This document shows positions 17,723 through 25,878 of a stretch of DNA of 64,000 nucleotides, one piece after another (the first letter of the stretch is position 1; each line of letters opens with the position of its first letter). The DNA is from GCA-003244245 sp963823755. Its GTDB lineage: Bacteria > Actinomycetota > Actinomycetes > Mycobacteriales > Pseudonocardiaceae. Under the pieces are notes generated by a model that ran no database searches, had not been told where the DNA came from, and saw only the letters and a list, made by a program, of their open reading frames with translations. The DNA is taken from assembly GCA_963823755.1 (NCBI GenBank), contig CAWGMP010000008.1:62001-126000 (forward strand), in the 5' to 3' direction. A program made the translations under genes and the position numbers.

Positions 17723-18124
17723 CCACGGCCGCGATGGCGCGTCGAGCTCGGGGTGTGGTTGCTCCGCCTGGGGTTACCGACCCTGGCGCGACACGCTGGA
17801 ACTACCACTCGTTGCGATATTTGTCGATGCCTAATAACTCTTTAGAGGGACCCCACGCCGTTCGTCGAGGTTAAATCTTACTTTCTGTATTCTCGCCGCA
17901 GCACAGTCGAGGAGCAACCCACCGTTCGGGGAATAGTCAAGGTCTCGGTCGTATCTGCGCCGAGTCCCACGTCGTTGAGCCGGTACCTGGATGCCCCGGG
18001 GTCGGTCACCGCCGGTCGATCGGAGCGTCTAAACGCCAGGGTACGAGGGATCCACGGCCGCCAAGGGGTGAAGGCCGTACCGCCCTCTCGCGGAGTGATC
18101 TCGAACGAGGAGGAACGCCGGAAC
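17723..18124. other. Divergent intergenic region with long leader
   Basis: No gene seen. It must hold the promoters of the DUF2020-like gene and the LAQTG-protein gene. A locally AT-rich patch (about 17812-17876) is the best promoter candidate, which would leave a leader of about 250 nt. I could not define exact -35/-10 boxes or a known riboswitch. Confidence 0.4.
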
Positions 18125-19570
18125 ATGACGTCACGCACACCCAGGAGGCATCGCCGCCTGGCTCTTATGGCCGCCGGGACGGCAGCCGCGATGGTTTTGT
18201 TGCCGGGTGCTGCCTCGGCGCAGGTGGTCCACTCGCTACAGCAGGTCGCGGGCACGACCGGTGGTCCGGCGGTGCCCGGCGATCCGGTGGCGCCCCACGA
18301 TCCCCACGCTGGCCCGAGTGTGCCCGCTGCGCCAGGGGCACCTGATCCCACGAAAACTGTAGGTGACCTTGTCGGTGGTGTGGTTCCTGGTGCGGGGGCT
18401 CCAGGCCTGACCGGAGCTCACGACGGTGACCACCACGACGGTGACCGGCACCACGACGGTGACCAGCACCACGGTGACGAGCACCATGACGACTCCCCGG
18501 ACAGTCATCAGATCGAGGATCCTGAGGGTCCCGATCACGCGTCCGGTGCTGTCGCTCGGATCGACCTGCTCAAGTCGCACCTGCTCGACATCACCAAATA
18601 CGACGCCACCATCGAGGACAACGGAGAGTCGCACTCCGACTCGACGGTGCTCGGTCTGGGCGGCAGCCGGATCATCGGCTCCAGCGCGTCTTCGCGCGAT
18701 CACAATCGCGAAGGCGACAATGGTGACGCTCTCAAGCTGTGCAACGCCACCAGTGGTGTGCTCTGCCTGAGCCTGCTCTACCACAACACTGTGGCCACCG
18801 AGGATCACGACTCGTCGCTCGCTGCTGCCCGCGGTGGTGTCGCTGCGTTGTGCCTGGGCGGTCACGACAAGGACACCACGGCCTCCTACGAGTGCAATGG
18901 AATTCTGTCCTTGGGAGTCGCTGAGGGTCTCGGTATCGCCGAGCGGGACAAGCAGCACGGTCACACCAAGGCGGACTCCGCCAACGAGCTGCTGAACCTG
19001 TGCATCGGCAAGCGTGACAAGCTCACCACGCCTTGTGAGGGGCTCGGCCTTGAGGCGGTGCACTCCGACACCAAGTCGAAGTCGGAGAAGCCGGAGACCG
19101 AGCGGCACTCCTTCCTGCTCGGGATTGACAGCAACGGTAAGTCCTCCTACCTGCTCGACCAGCCCTTCGGGTTGTCTCTGCCGCAGGACTGTGGTGAGTC
19201 GGCAGTGCTGTGCCTGCTGCTCAACCAGGGCAAGTCGGTCATTTTCCACAATCCGCATGACAAGGGTGCTGGTAGCGCCCAGGAAGCACTGCGCCTCAAC
19301 GTGCTCAACCGCCTGCTGCTGGTGGTATTGGGTCAGTCCGAGACCTTCGTGCATGAGACCGAGGGTCACGACCATGGTGGCAAGAAAGAAGAGCACGGCA
19401 ACAAGGGTGAAGAGCACGGCAACGGCGGTGAGCAGGCCAAGGGTCCTGAGCTCGCCCAGACCGGTGCTGATGTTGCGCCACTGCTGGCTGGTGGATTCCT
19501 GCTCACCGGATTGGGTGCGCTGACTGTGGCGGGTACCCGTCGTCGCATCGGTGGTAAGCACACTCTCTGA
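18125..19570 (+). CDS. Secreted His/Asp-rich protein with LAQTG sorting signal
   Basis: 481 residues. A Sec signal peptide (RRHRRLALMAAG...AASA, about 1-32) is followed by a Pro/Gly region and a striking HDGDHHDGD-type His/Asp run (about 100-126). Four Cys-pair modules come next (LCNATSGVLC, LCLGG...YEC, LCIGK...PC, DCGESAVLC), then a Glu/Gly/His linker. The C-terminus is a sorting signal: LAQTG (about 443-447), a hydrophobic helix and RRRIGG. LAXTG is the known recognition motif of class E sortases, and one is encoded 3 kb away. GAGGAGG lies 11 nt before ATG 18125. The biochemical role is unknown; metal binding by the His/Asp run is inference. Confidence 0.85.
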   Translation: MTSRTPRRHRRLALMAAGTAAAMVLLPGAASAQVVHSLQQVAGTTGGPAVPGDPVAPHDPHAGPSVPAAPGAPDPTKTVGDLVGGVVPGAGAPGLTGAHDGDHHDGDRHHDGDQHHGDEHHDDSPDSHQIEDPEGPDHASGAVARIDLLKSHLLDITKYDATIEDNGESHSDSTVLGLGGSRIIGSSASSRDHNREGDNGDALKLCNATSGVLCLSLLYHNTVATEDHDSSLAAARGGVAALCLGGHDKDTTASYECNGILSLGVAEGLGIAERDKQHGHTKADSANELLNLCIGKRDKLTTPCEGLGLEAVHSDTKSKSEKPETERHSFLLGIDSNGKSSYLLDQPFGLSLPQDCGESAVLCLLLNQGKSVIFHNPHDKGAGSAQEALRLNVLNRLLLVVLGQSETFVHETEGHDHGGKKEEHGNKGEEHGNGGEQAKGPELAQTGADVAPLLAGGFLLTGLGALTVAGTRRRIGGKHTL

Positions 19571-19595
19571 GTGCGCGGCAGTTTCTGAGTAAACA

Positions 19596-19635
19596 GTCAG
19601 TGGGGGCCGACGATCGATCGTCGGCCCCCACTGAC
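19596..19635. terminator. Perfect 40-bp palindrome after the LAQTG-protein gene
   Basis: GTCAGTGGGGGCCGACGATC is followed directly by its exact reverse complement, so the hairpin can form with at most a minimal loop. It begins 25 nt after the stop codon at 19570. No U-tract follows, as is common for actinobacterial terminators. It also sits just before the next gene and could act in both strands. Confidence 0.75.
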
Positions 19636-19671
19636 ATGTCCGCCCACACCCCCGCTACGATCGGCGCCCTC

Positions 19672-20247
19672 ATGAATACCTTGATCTTTAAGCTGCCCTG
19701 GATCTCCCGGATGCGCAGTCGACCGATCATCTCCCTCATCGGTGTCGCGGCCCTGCTGCTGGCTGCCACGTTCGGTGTGATCGCCTGGGTGAGCAGTGGT
19801 AGTGGCAAGGTCGATACCCACGAGGTGGTCAACACCGCCGGCAAGTACCGTTTCGAGGCTCCCACCGGTTGGTCGACCGATCAGCAGGGTCGCACTACCA
19901 CGGTGACCAGCCCGGATCAGTCCACAGTGATCACCCTTGGGGTCGGCCGCGCCGGCTCTCTACCAGTGGCGGGTACCCAGTTCTTCCAGCAGGTCGCCGG
20001 TCACTACCACGACGTTCAGGTGATCCCGCCAGAGGCCAAGCAGGTGGGCCCGCAACCGGCTCTGATCTACGGTGGAGTCGGGAATAATGCGAAAAATATC
20101 CAGATTCGTTTTCTGGCGATCACCGTCCAGAACAATCCCGACAACTATGCCATCGCGGTGTTCACAGCAGCCGGCTCAGACCCGAATGCCGTGCTTCCGT
20201 CGGTGAACCGGGTAGTGGATAGCTTCCGGGCATTACCCAGAGCCTGA
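19672..20247 (+). CDS. Single-pass membrane-anchored protein, unknown function
   Basis: 191 residues with one N-terminal membrane helix (about 20-40, RPIISLIGVAALLLAATFGV) and an extracytoplasmic domain. The domain has GKYRFEAPTGWSTDQQG, strands with TTTVTSPDQSTVITLGV and a final VNRVVDSFRAL helix. It resembles small actinobacterial PsbP/lipoprotein-like beta domains that begin with a f-P-x-GW motif, but I cannot assign a family. ATG 19672 is used; ATG 19636, at the edge of the palindrome, is possible. Confidence 0.65.
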   Translation: MNTLIFKLPWISRMRSRPIISLIGVAALLLAATFGVIAWVSSGSGKVDTHEVVNTAGKYRFEAPTGWSTDQQGRTTTVTSPDQSTVITLGVGRAGSLPVAGTQFFQQVAGHYHDVQVIPPEAKQVGPQPALIYGGVGNNAKNIQIRFLAITVQNNPDNYAIAVFTAAGSDPNAVLPSVNRVVDSFRALPRA

Positions 20248-20268
20248 GGTGGCGGTCCTGGTGATCCG

Positions 20269-21000
20269 ATGGTGGGCAGTGTGCTGGGTACTCATGCTGC
20301 CCGGGCGGCGAGCACACTGGTCAGCGTGAGTCGGCCGTCCTCGCAGCATCTCCCGAGCGCAGCGCCCGCCCGGCGTCGGTTGTCGTCCCAGGCTCGACGC
20401 GGTGAGCTGCTCGACGCGGCGCTGCGGGAGTTCAGCAGTCGTGGCTACTACCTCACCCAGATGGAACACGTCGCAGCAGCTGCCGGGGTGAGCAAGGCGC
20501 TGGTATATCAGCACTTCCCGAGCAAGGAAGACCTCTTCGCGGCAGTCACCGAGCTGGTCGTCGAAGGCTTCATGGAACGGCTGCCCGAGGTGCTGGGCAA
20601 CGCCGGTGACGCGCTCGGCGCGTGGCGCGGCGTAGTGCGACTGCTCTGCGACCTAGTGGCTGAACGCCCGGAGGCCTGGGCGCTGGTCGCGCGGCACCTG
20701 GACAACCCCGAGGTCGGTGCGCCGTTGCGCAGGCTGCGGGAGCAGGTCATCGAGGTGTTCGCGGCGGTTCTGGTCGGCTATTACGCGCCTGAAGCGGGGA
20801 TGGTGGAGCCGTCTGAGGAGGAGGTGTTCGAGCAGGCACGGCTGACCGTCCCGCTGCTCGTCGGAGCGCTGCAGGGGCTCATGTCATGGTGGTTGGACCA
20901 CCCTGAGGTGCCGCGCGCGAAGGTGGAGGCACGAGCGGTGAACGTCGGGTGGCTAGGCTTGGATCGGATCCGGCGGGGTGAGTGGCTGCCCTCTTGTTAG
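20269..21000 (+). CDS. TetR-family transcriptional regulator
   Basis: 243 residues. The N-terminal HTH reads RRGELLDAALREFSSRGYYLTQMEHVAAAAGVSKALVYQHFPSKEDLF, a standard TetR DNA-binding domain (about 45-92), followed by an all-helical ligand domain. The first 40 residues are Ser/Ala-rich and may not be translated; GTG 20326 is an alternative start. It lies 69 bp upstream of, and on the same strand as, an AurF-like oxygenase. A perfect palindrome that could be its operator lies in that gap. Confidence 0.88.
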   Translation: MVGSVLGTHAARAASTLVSVSRPSSQHLPSAAPARRRLSSQARRGELLDAALREFSSRGYYLTQMEHVAAAAGVSKALVYQHFPSKEDLFAAVTELVVEGFMERLPEVLGNAGDALGAWRGVVRLLCDLVAERPEAWALVARHLDNPEVGAPLRRLREQVIEVFAAVLVGYYAPEAGMVEPSEEEVFEQARLTVPLLVGALQGLMSWWLDHPEVPRAKVEARAVNVGWLGLDRIRRGEWLPSC

Positions 21001-21002
21001 TG

Positions 21003-21016
21003 ACTGACTAGTCAGT
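21003..21016. promoter_or_regulatory. Palindromic operator candidate before the AurF-like gene
   Basis: ACTGACTAGTCAGT is a perfect 14-bp palindrome, the size and symmetry of TetR operators. A -10-like TATATT (21017-21022) abuts it, and the RBS AAGGAGG (21057-21063) and ATG 21070 follow. Repression by the upstream TetR protein is the natural inference. Confidence 0.65.
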
Positions 21017-21069
21017 TATATTGAGTGGGCCCGCTCGTCGGCGTGTACCTGACGCCAAGGAGGCCGTAG

Positions 21070-21987
21070 ATGCCCATGACCAGCACTGTTGACGCGACGC
21101 CGCGCCCGATTCCCGACCGTGAGGAGACCGCGCAGCGGCTGCTGCGGACCTCGGCAAAGCACTCCTACGACCCGGCCGTTGAGATCGACTGGGATGCCCC
21201 ACTCGCACCGGACCGCTACTTCTTCGCGCCGCATCGCAGCTCCCTTTACGGCACGGCGCTGTGGGAGCAGATGAGCGAGGAGCAGCGGATCGAGCTGACC
21301 AAGCACGAGTTGGCGAGCCTCTACAGCATCGGCATCTGGTTTGAGACGATTCTCATGCAGATGCTCGTTCGGCATGTCTACGACCGTCCCAAGGGCAGCG
21401 CGCACGCCCGGTACGCGTGGACTGAGATCGCCGACGAGTGTCGGCACTCGGTGATGTTCTCTCGCGCGGCCGAGAAGTTCGGCGGCCCGGAGTACGGCCC
21501 AGGCCGGTTCGTCCACCACCTCGGACGGCTGCTCAAAACGGTCTCGAACGGCACCCTGACCTTCGGTGCGGCGATCTACGTCGAGGAGATCCTCGACGCG
21601 TTGCAGCGCGAGCAGATGGCGGACCAGTCGCTGCAGCCGATAGTCCAGAAGGTGTCGTGGATCCATGTCGTCGAGGAGGCTCGCCACATCCGCTACGCCC
21701 GCGAGGAGACGCTGCGGCAATGGCCCCGGCTGGGTTGGCTGGGCCGGGCCTACAGCCGCTTCATCCTCGCCATGGCGGTCTACTTCGCCACCACCAGGTT
21801 GATTGACCCGAAGGTGTACGCGGCGGTCGGGCTCAACGTCGACGAGGCTGTCGCAGCGGCTGCCGCGAACCCGCACTGGCGGCAGACCACACGGTTCGCC
21901 TCCGGCAAGGTCGTCAAGTTTCTCGATGATGTCGGGCTCATCGCCGGGCCGGGAAAGCTGCTCTGGCGCCGGGCCGGAGTGCTGTAA
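21070..21987 (+). CDS. AurF-like diiron oxygenase
   Basis: 305 residues, predicted cytoplasmic helical bundle of the AurF/p-aminobenzoate N-oxygenase type. These enzymes use a carboxylate/His diiron centre and O2, classically to oxidise amines. The iron-binding pairs are visible: ExxH as E123-CRH126 (EIADECRHS), and E203-ARH206 (VVEEARHIRYA), plus Glu residues in TKHE (80) and WFE (92). The substrate is unknown and no biosynthetic cluster surrounds it. ATG 21070 has an excellent AAGGAGG 6 nt upstream. Confidence 0.8.
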   Translation: MPMTSTVDATPRPIPDREETAQRLLRTSAKHSYDPAVEIDWDAPLAPDRYFFAPHRSSLYGTALWEQMSEEQRIELTKHELASLYSIGIWFETILMQMLVRHVYDRPKGSAHARYAWTEIADECRHSVMFSRAAEKFGGPEYGPGRFVHHLGRLLKTVSNGTLTFGAAIYVEEILDALQREQMADQSLQPIVQKVSWIHVVEEARHIRYAREETLRQWPRLGWLGRAYSRFILAMAVYFATTRLIDPKVYAAVGLNVDEAVAAAAANPHWRQTTRFASGKVVKFLDDVGLIAGPGKLLWRRAGVL

Positions 21988-22008
21988 GGCAGGCTGGCCA
22001 CTCGCTGT

Positions 22009-23709
22009 TCACCTGATGTCGATCGGTGTGGTCACGGTGGTCTCATTGATGTCGGAGGTGCGCACGGTCACTCTCAGCTGCCAGCTACCGCGGTTCGGAA
22101 TCTGGACTTCACTGGCGATATATGCGCCGGTACCGGTGCGCTGGAGTGGAATTGTGAAGGGGCCTAGCTGACGCGTGGTCAGGGTCAGGGTGGCGAGCAG
22201 TTCGGGCACGTCATGCGGGACCCCGCGAGAATCTTCGACGGTGGCGCGGATCGTGTTCGGCCCGGTGGCGGCCGGGTCGACCTCCACACTGAGCTGGCCT
22301 GCGCCGCCCGGTCCGCCGGCGTCGTAGCTGACGACGTGGTGCGCCGGTCCCAGTGGCGCGGCGGTCGCGGTCCGACCGGGTTCGGCGTTGACCAGCATCG
22401 CCGTGACGGCCAGCGCGACTGCGCCGAGCACGACCTCCCCCAGCACACTCCTCGTGAGTGGCATTGAGTGCCATGACACTGTTTCACACTCACGACTGCG
22501 GTGCCTGTGGGACACCGCGGCGGCGGTGAGCAGGAGCGTGACGACCCCGAGCTTGACCAGCAGGAGCCGGCCGTAGTCGGTGGACCCGAACGCGGTCCAG
22601 CTGCCGAGCTGGCGCCACGACTGGTAGCTGCCGGTACCGATGAGGATCACGACTGCGGAGGTCGCGATCGAGGAGAACCGGTACACGCCACGCTCGGGGG
22701 CCACGGGCAACGCGGTCTCCGCTGGCCGCAAGGCGACCATGAGGGTGACCAGGCCCCCCAGCCACAGCGCCATCGCCAGCAGATGCACGATGTCCACCGG
22801 CAGTGCCAACGCGGGTTGCAGCCCCACCGCGGCGTGGTCAGCCGCCGCCCAGGTCGAGCCGAGTCCGAGGGCCAATGCGACGCCGAGAGCACCGAACCAC
22901 GCCCGGCCCCGTCCCGCGACGTGCCCCAGCCAGGCGCACAACAGCACGAGGTAACCGCCCGCCAGGGCCAGCAGCGCCAGGCGGGCGGTCAATGCGGCGC
23001 CCAGCCGGCTGTTCAGGGTCTCTGAGACGATCGTGGAATCGAAGAATTGATCAAGGCCCAGCCCGTTGCCGTAAAGTCCCTGCAGGAGCAAAGTCGTAAC
23101 GGTGGTCGCCAACAGGCCGGCCCAGCCGACCAGCATGATGCGGCGGACGTCACGCCTGACGATCGCACCGGGCCAGCAGATCAGCACGAACCCGATCGAC
23201 CCCACCAGCAACGCGTAGGACCCGAACGCTACGGCCCGGACGACGGCGTAGATCACGCCGACGCCTGCGCTGCCGCCGGGCGCGGCGGTTCCCGGTGCGC
23301 GGGTCGTCGAGGGATGACCTACGGAGAAGGTGAAGGCGCCTGCCACCGGGTGCGAGTCGGCCGAGATCGCTCGCCAGGAGACCGTGTAGGTGCCCTGCTG
23401 CACATGGGGTTGATCACGACGAGGGAGGCCGACTCCCACGATGTAGGGACGGCCGAGGTGAACGGTTCGACCGTCGTCCGCCCGGGCACCGTCCGGGCCG
23501 TAGACCCGGACGCCCTCGGCCGCCACCACCACCGCTTCGCCGAACGTGAGCGACACGGTGGCGGGCAGGGTGGCGACCACCGCGCCTTGGCCGGGATCGG
23601 TCGAGATCAGCGCCGCGTGACCGGTGGCCGAACCGGTGCCGGCGAGTAGCCCGAGCGCCACGCAGAACACCGTCACGGCGAATGCCCGCAGCACCTGTCG
23701 GCAACACAC
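22009..23709 (-). CDS. CopC-CopD fusion copper resistance/transport protein
   Basis: 566 residues. A signal peptide ends at ATGHA, leaving the CopC-type mature N-terminus beginning near His. The CopC domain (about 30-130) keeps the second copper ligand region SADSHPVAGAFTFSVG. A Thr/Pro/Gly linker leads to a CopD membrane domain with about eight helices, including WAAADHAAV and VHLLAMALWLGGL. A C-terminal extracytoplasmic beta domain follows. GTG 23709 starts 8 nt after the ycnI-like stop, so the genes are coupled. A REP-like palindrome lies inside the gene (22452-22495), encoding a hydrophilic loop. Confidence 0.88.
   Translation of the reverse strand: MCCRQVLRAFAVTVFCVALGLLAGTGSATGHAALISTDPGQGAVVATLPATVSLTFGEAVVVAAEGVRVYGPDGARADDGRTVHLGRPYIVGVGLPRRDQPHVQQGTYTVSWRAISADSHPVAGAFTFSVGHPSTTRAPGTAAPGGSAGVGVIYAVVRAVAFGSYALLVGSIGFVLICWPGAIVRRDVRRIMLVGWAGLLATTVTTLLLQGLYGNGLGLDQFFDSTIVSETLNSRLGAALTARLALLALAGGYLVLLCAWLGHVAGRGRAWFGALGVALALGLGSTWAAADHAAVGLQPALALPVDIVHLLAMALWLGGLVTLMVALRPAETALPVAPERGVYRFSSIATSAVVILIGTGSYQSWRQLGSWTAFGSTDYGRLLLVKLGVVTLLLTAAAVSHRHRSRECETVSWHSMPLTRSVLGEVVLGAVALAVTAMLVNAEPGRTATAAPLGPAHHVVSYDAGGPGGAGQLSVEVDPAATGPNTIRATVEDSRGVPHDVPELLATLTLTTRQLGPFTIPLQRTGTGAYIASEVQIPNRGSWQLRVTVRTSDINETTVTTPIDIR
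22452..22495. repeat. REP-like palindrome copy 2, inside the copC-copD gene
   Basis: TCGTGAGTG (22452-22460) and CACTCACGA (22487-22495) are perfect inverted repeats. They enclose a second, smaller GGCA/TGCC pair (22461-22473). The right half matches the intergenic element at 14122-14144. The reading frame stays open across it. Confidence 0.65.
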
Positions 23710-23717
23710 CGGCAGGC

Positions 23718-24431
23718 TCAGCCCGAAGCGGTGCTACGCCGGTTCCGCAGGCCGAAGCCGATCCCGATGATCCCCAGCACGATCCCCACGATGCCGAGCA
23801 CTACCCCCCAGACGCCCGTCGAGGAACCCGCGTCGCCGGGCGTGGTCTCTGCCGTAGTAGTCGCCGGAGTGGCCGCGGGGGAGGCACCAGCAGGTGTCAA
23901 CTTGAGCACCGGCGCCGGGTGGTCCGGTTCCGGGGCACCTTCTGGGGCCGTGTCGATCCACCGCACCACCTCGCCGTTGTCGTAGGTCTGCAACGCCTTG
24001 AAGACCAGCTCGGTGGTGTCGGTCGGCAATGGACCCATCGACACGTCGAAGTCCTCGAACATTCCGGGCGCGATCTTGCCGCCGGTCCAGGTGATCTTCG
24101 AGACGACCTCGCTGATTTCCCCGTCATCAGTCTTGATGGGTTTGTCCAGCTTCGTCTTCTGCACCGTCGAGGTCCAGCCGGGCACGGCGCGGGTCGACAC
24201 GGAAGCGATCGGGTGATCGGTAGGGAGACTGACCTCCAGCCGGGAGGTGGACGCGGTGTCCCGCTCATTGGGAACCCGGAAGGACACCTTGGCGTAACCG
24301 CCCTGCTGTGCGGTACCGGGGTTGGCGGTGACGTGCGCCGACGCGATGCCGGCCAGGGTCAACAGCGCCACGATGCAGATGGCGAAAAGCGCGGTGACGC
24401 GATGTCCCAGCCGGTAGCTGATCTTCACCAT
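23718..24431 (-). CDS. YcnI-family copper-associated membrane protein (DUF1775)
   Basis: 237 residues. A signal peptide ends at IASA, giving a mature protein that begins with His (HVTANPGTAQQGGYAKVSFRVPNE). The N-terminal His is the known copper ligand of YcnI proteins. The beta-rich domain runs to about 165, and a Pro/Ala/Thr linker leads to a C-terminal membrane helix (GVVLGIVGIVLGIIGIGFGL) and RNRR. It is a likely periplasmic copper chaperone feeding the adjacent CopC-CopD protein. Start ATG 24431. Confidence 0.88.
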   Translation of the reverse strand: MVKISYRLGHRVTALFAICIVALLTLAGIASAHVTANPGTAQQGGYAKVSFRVPNERDTASTSRLEVSLPTDHPIASVSTRAVPGWTSTVQKTKLDKPIKTDDGEISEVVSKITWTGGKIAPGMFEDFDVSMGPLPTDTTELVFKALQTYDNGEVVRWIDTAPEGAPEPDHPAPVLKLTPAGASPAATPATTTAETTPGDAGSSTGVWGVVLGIVGIVLGIIGIGFGLRNRRSTASG

Positions 24432-24495
24432 GCGGACACTCCCTGAGGTAAGCGCGGTACCTGTGGCGGCACTCGGGGGCGGTCACTTGGGGTGG

Positions 24496-25149
24496 TCACA
24501 GCATCGTCAGGAGCATGTAGCTCATCCCGATACCCATGACGACCTCTGAGGAACCGAGCAGATGGGGCGAGACGACCACGTCACGTGGTCCACCACCCGG
24601 GAACGCGGCGCCCCCGGGCGTCGCCGCCAGGGTCTTCACCGGCACGGCCAACCGCGCACCCAACCGGACCACGTACACCAGGAAATAAGCGACGAACGCC
24701 CAGGTCAGCACCGGCAGCGCTACGTCGGCGGAGCCCATCCCGGCCATGTCCATGTCCCCGGTCATGCCGTGCTCTGGGGGCATGGCCGCGAACATGTACA
24801 CCATCGTCACGCCCCCGATCACGAGGTGCAGCTCGGGGTGCCTGCCCAGGTCAGGCTCTTGCCCAGGGCTTGCGCGCACCTTCCGCCGGATCAGCCGAAC
24901 GGCGATGTGCCCGGCCGCCACGCCGAAGAGCACCTGCCAGTACAGCCGAGGTAGCGGATCAACCCCGGGCACCAGCATGGCGACCATGCCGAGACCCATC
25001 GCAGCCCGCGAGACCTCCACGCTCCGGTCAGGGCTACCGCCCCAGGGCGTCGCGGTCTGGCCGGAAGCGAACAATCGGATGACGTAGAGCCCGGTCAGCG
25101 CGGCGAACATCGCCGCAAAGCTCCACCGCACCCACTCCGCGCCCGTCAC
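24496..25149 (-). CDS. DUF5134-type polytopic membrane protein
   Basis: 217 residues with about six hydrophobic helices. A Met/His/Asp-rich loop (PPEHGMTGDMDMAGMG, about 124-139) could bind copper. Similar proteins annotated DUF5134 occur beside CopC/YcnI genes, and here it is the first gene of the three-gene copper cluster (64 bp before ycnI). The role in copper uptake is inferred from context and the Met-rich loop, not shown. Confidence 0.75.
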   Translation of the reverse strand: MTGAEWVRWSFAAMFAALTGLYVIRLFASGQTATPWGGSPDRSVEVSRAAMGLGMVAMLVPGVDPLPRLYWQVLFGVAAGHIAVRLIRRKVRASPGQEPDLGRHPELHLVIGGVTMVYMFAAMPPEHGMTGDMDMAGMGSADVALPVLTWAFVAYFLVYVVRLGARLAVPVKTLAATPGGAAFPGGGPRDVVVSPHLLGSSEVVMGIGMSYMLLTML

Positions 25150-25332
25150 CGCATTCAGTCCCTCAACCGGTGATCACCTAGCCACACTGAGCGCATGACC
25201 TTCACCTCTTCCGCACCTGACCGGCCTCCCGGCACACGAACTCTCGAAGGCGTAGTCGTTCGTCTCTCCCGGTTAGTTCCCGGAGTCCCCACGTGTGAGG
25301 CGGTTCAGATCCCGGTGCGGTGCGATGCTGGG

Positions 25333-25878
25333 ATGGTGAGTCAGATCGACGCTGGCAGGCTTGTGTTGCGACCGATCCACCGACCGGTGGCCAGGATGCT
25401 CTTGGAGGGCGGGACCCCGCGCGGGTTGACCTTCGCCCCTGGTTACCCCTCACGCTTCTCGCTTCATGTGATGGAGTTGGTGGTCGAGGCCCAGGAGCCA
25501 GGCCGGTTCGGGCCGTTCTTCATGGTCCGCAAGGTCGACGGGGCGATCGTCGGAGAGATCGGCTGCGGCGTGGACGACGTCTCGGCCACCGGTCACGTCG
25601 GCTATACCGTGGTCCAGCCATGTTGGGGCCAGGGGTATGCCGCCGAAGCTCTGCGAGCGCTGCTCGCCCACGTACTCGCCGAGCCCGGAGTCGACCGGGT
25701 GATCGCCGAAACCACGATGGAGCACACCGCCAGCCGGCGCGTGATGGAGAAGGCCGGCATGCGCCATTGCGGCCGGCGGGTCGACATCGAAGGCGGTGAG
25801 TCGACGGATCTGGTCGTCTATGAGGCAGTCGCCGGCGGTGCTCACCGTGACGCTGCCGGCGATTGCTCTACCAGGTGA
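25333..25878 (+). CDS. GNAT-family N-acetyltransferase
   Basis: 181-residue acetyltransferase of the RimJ/RimL-like group. The lead strand LVLRPIHRPV is followed by VGEIGCGVDDVSATGHVGYTV. The acetyl-CoA-binding loop is CWGQGYAAEALRALLA, then VIAETTMEHTASRRVMEKAGM. The target amine is unknown. ATG 25333 places the first strand correctly; the frame upstream is low quality. Its end overlaps the convergent P450 gene by 11 bp. Confidence 0.85.
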   Translation: MVSQIDAGRLVLRPIHRPVARMLLEGGTPRGLTFAPGYPSRFSLHVMELVVEAQEPGRFGPFFMVRKVDGAIVGEIGCGVDDVSATGHVGYTVVQPCWGQGYAAEALRALLAHVLAEPGVDRVIAETTMEHTASRRVMEKAGMRHCGRRVDIEGGESTDLVVYEAVAGGAHRDAAGDCSTR

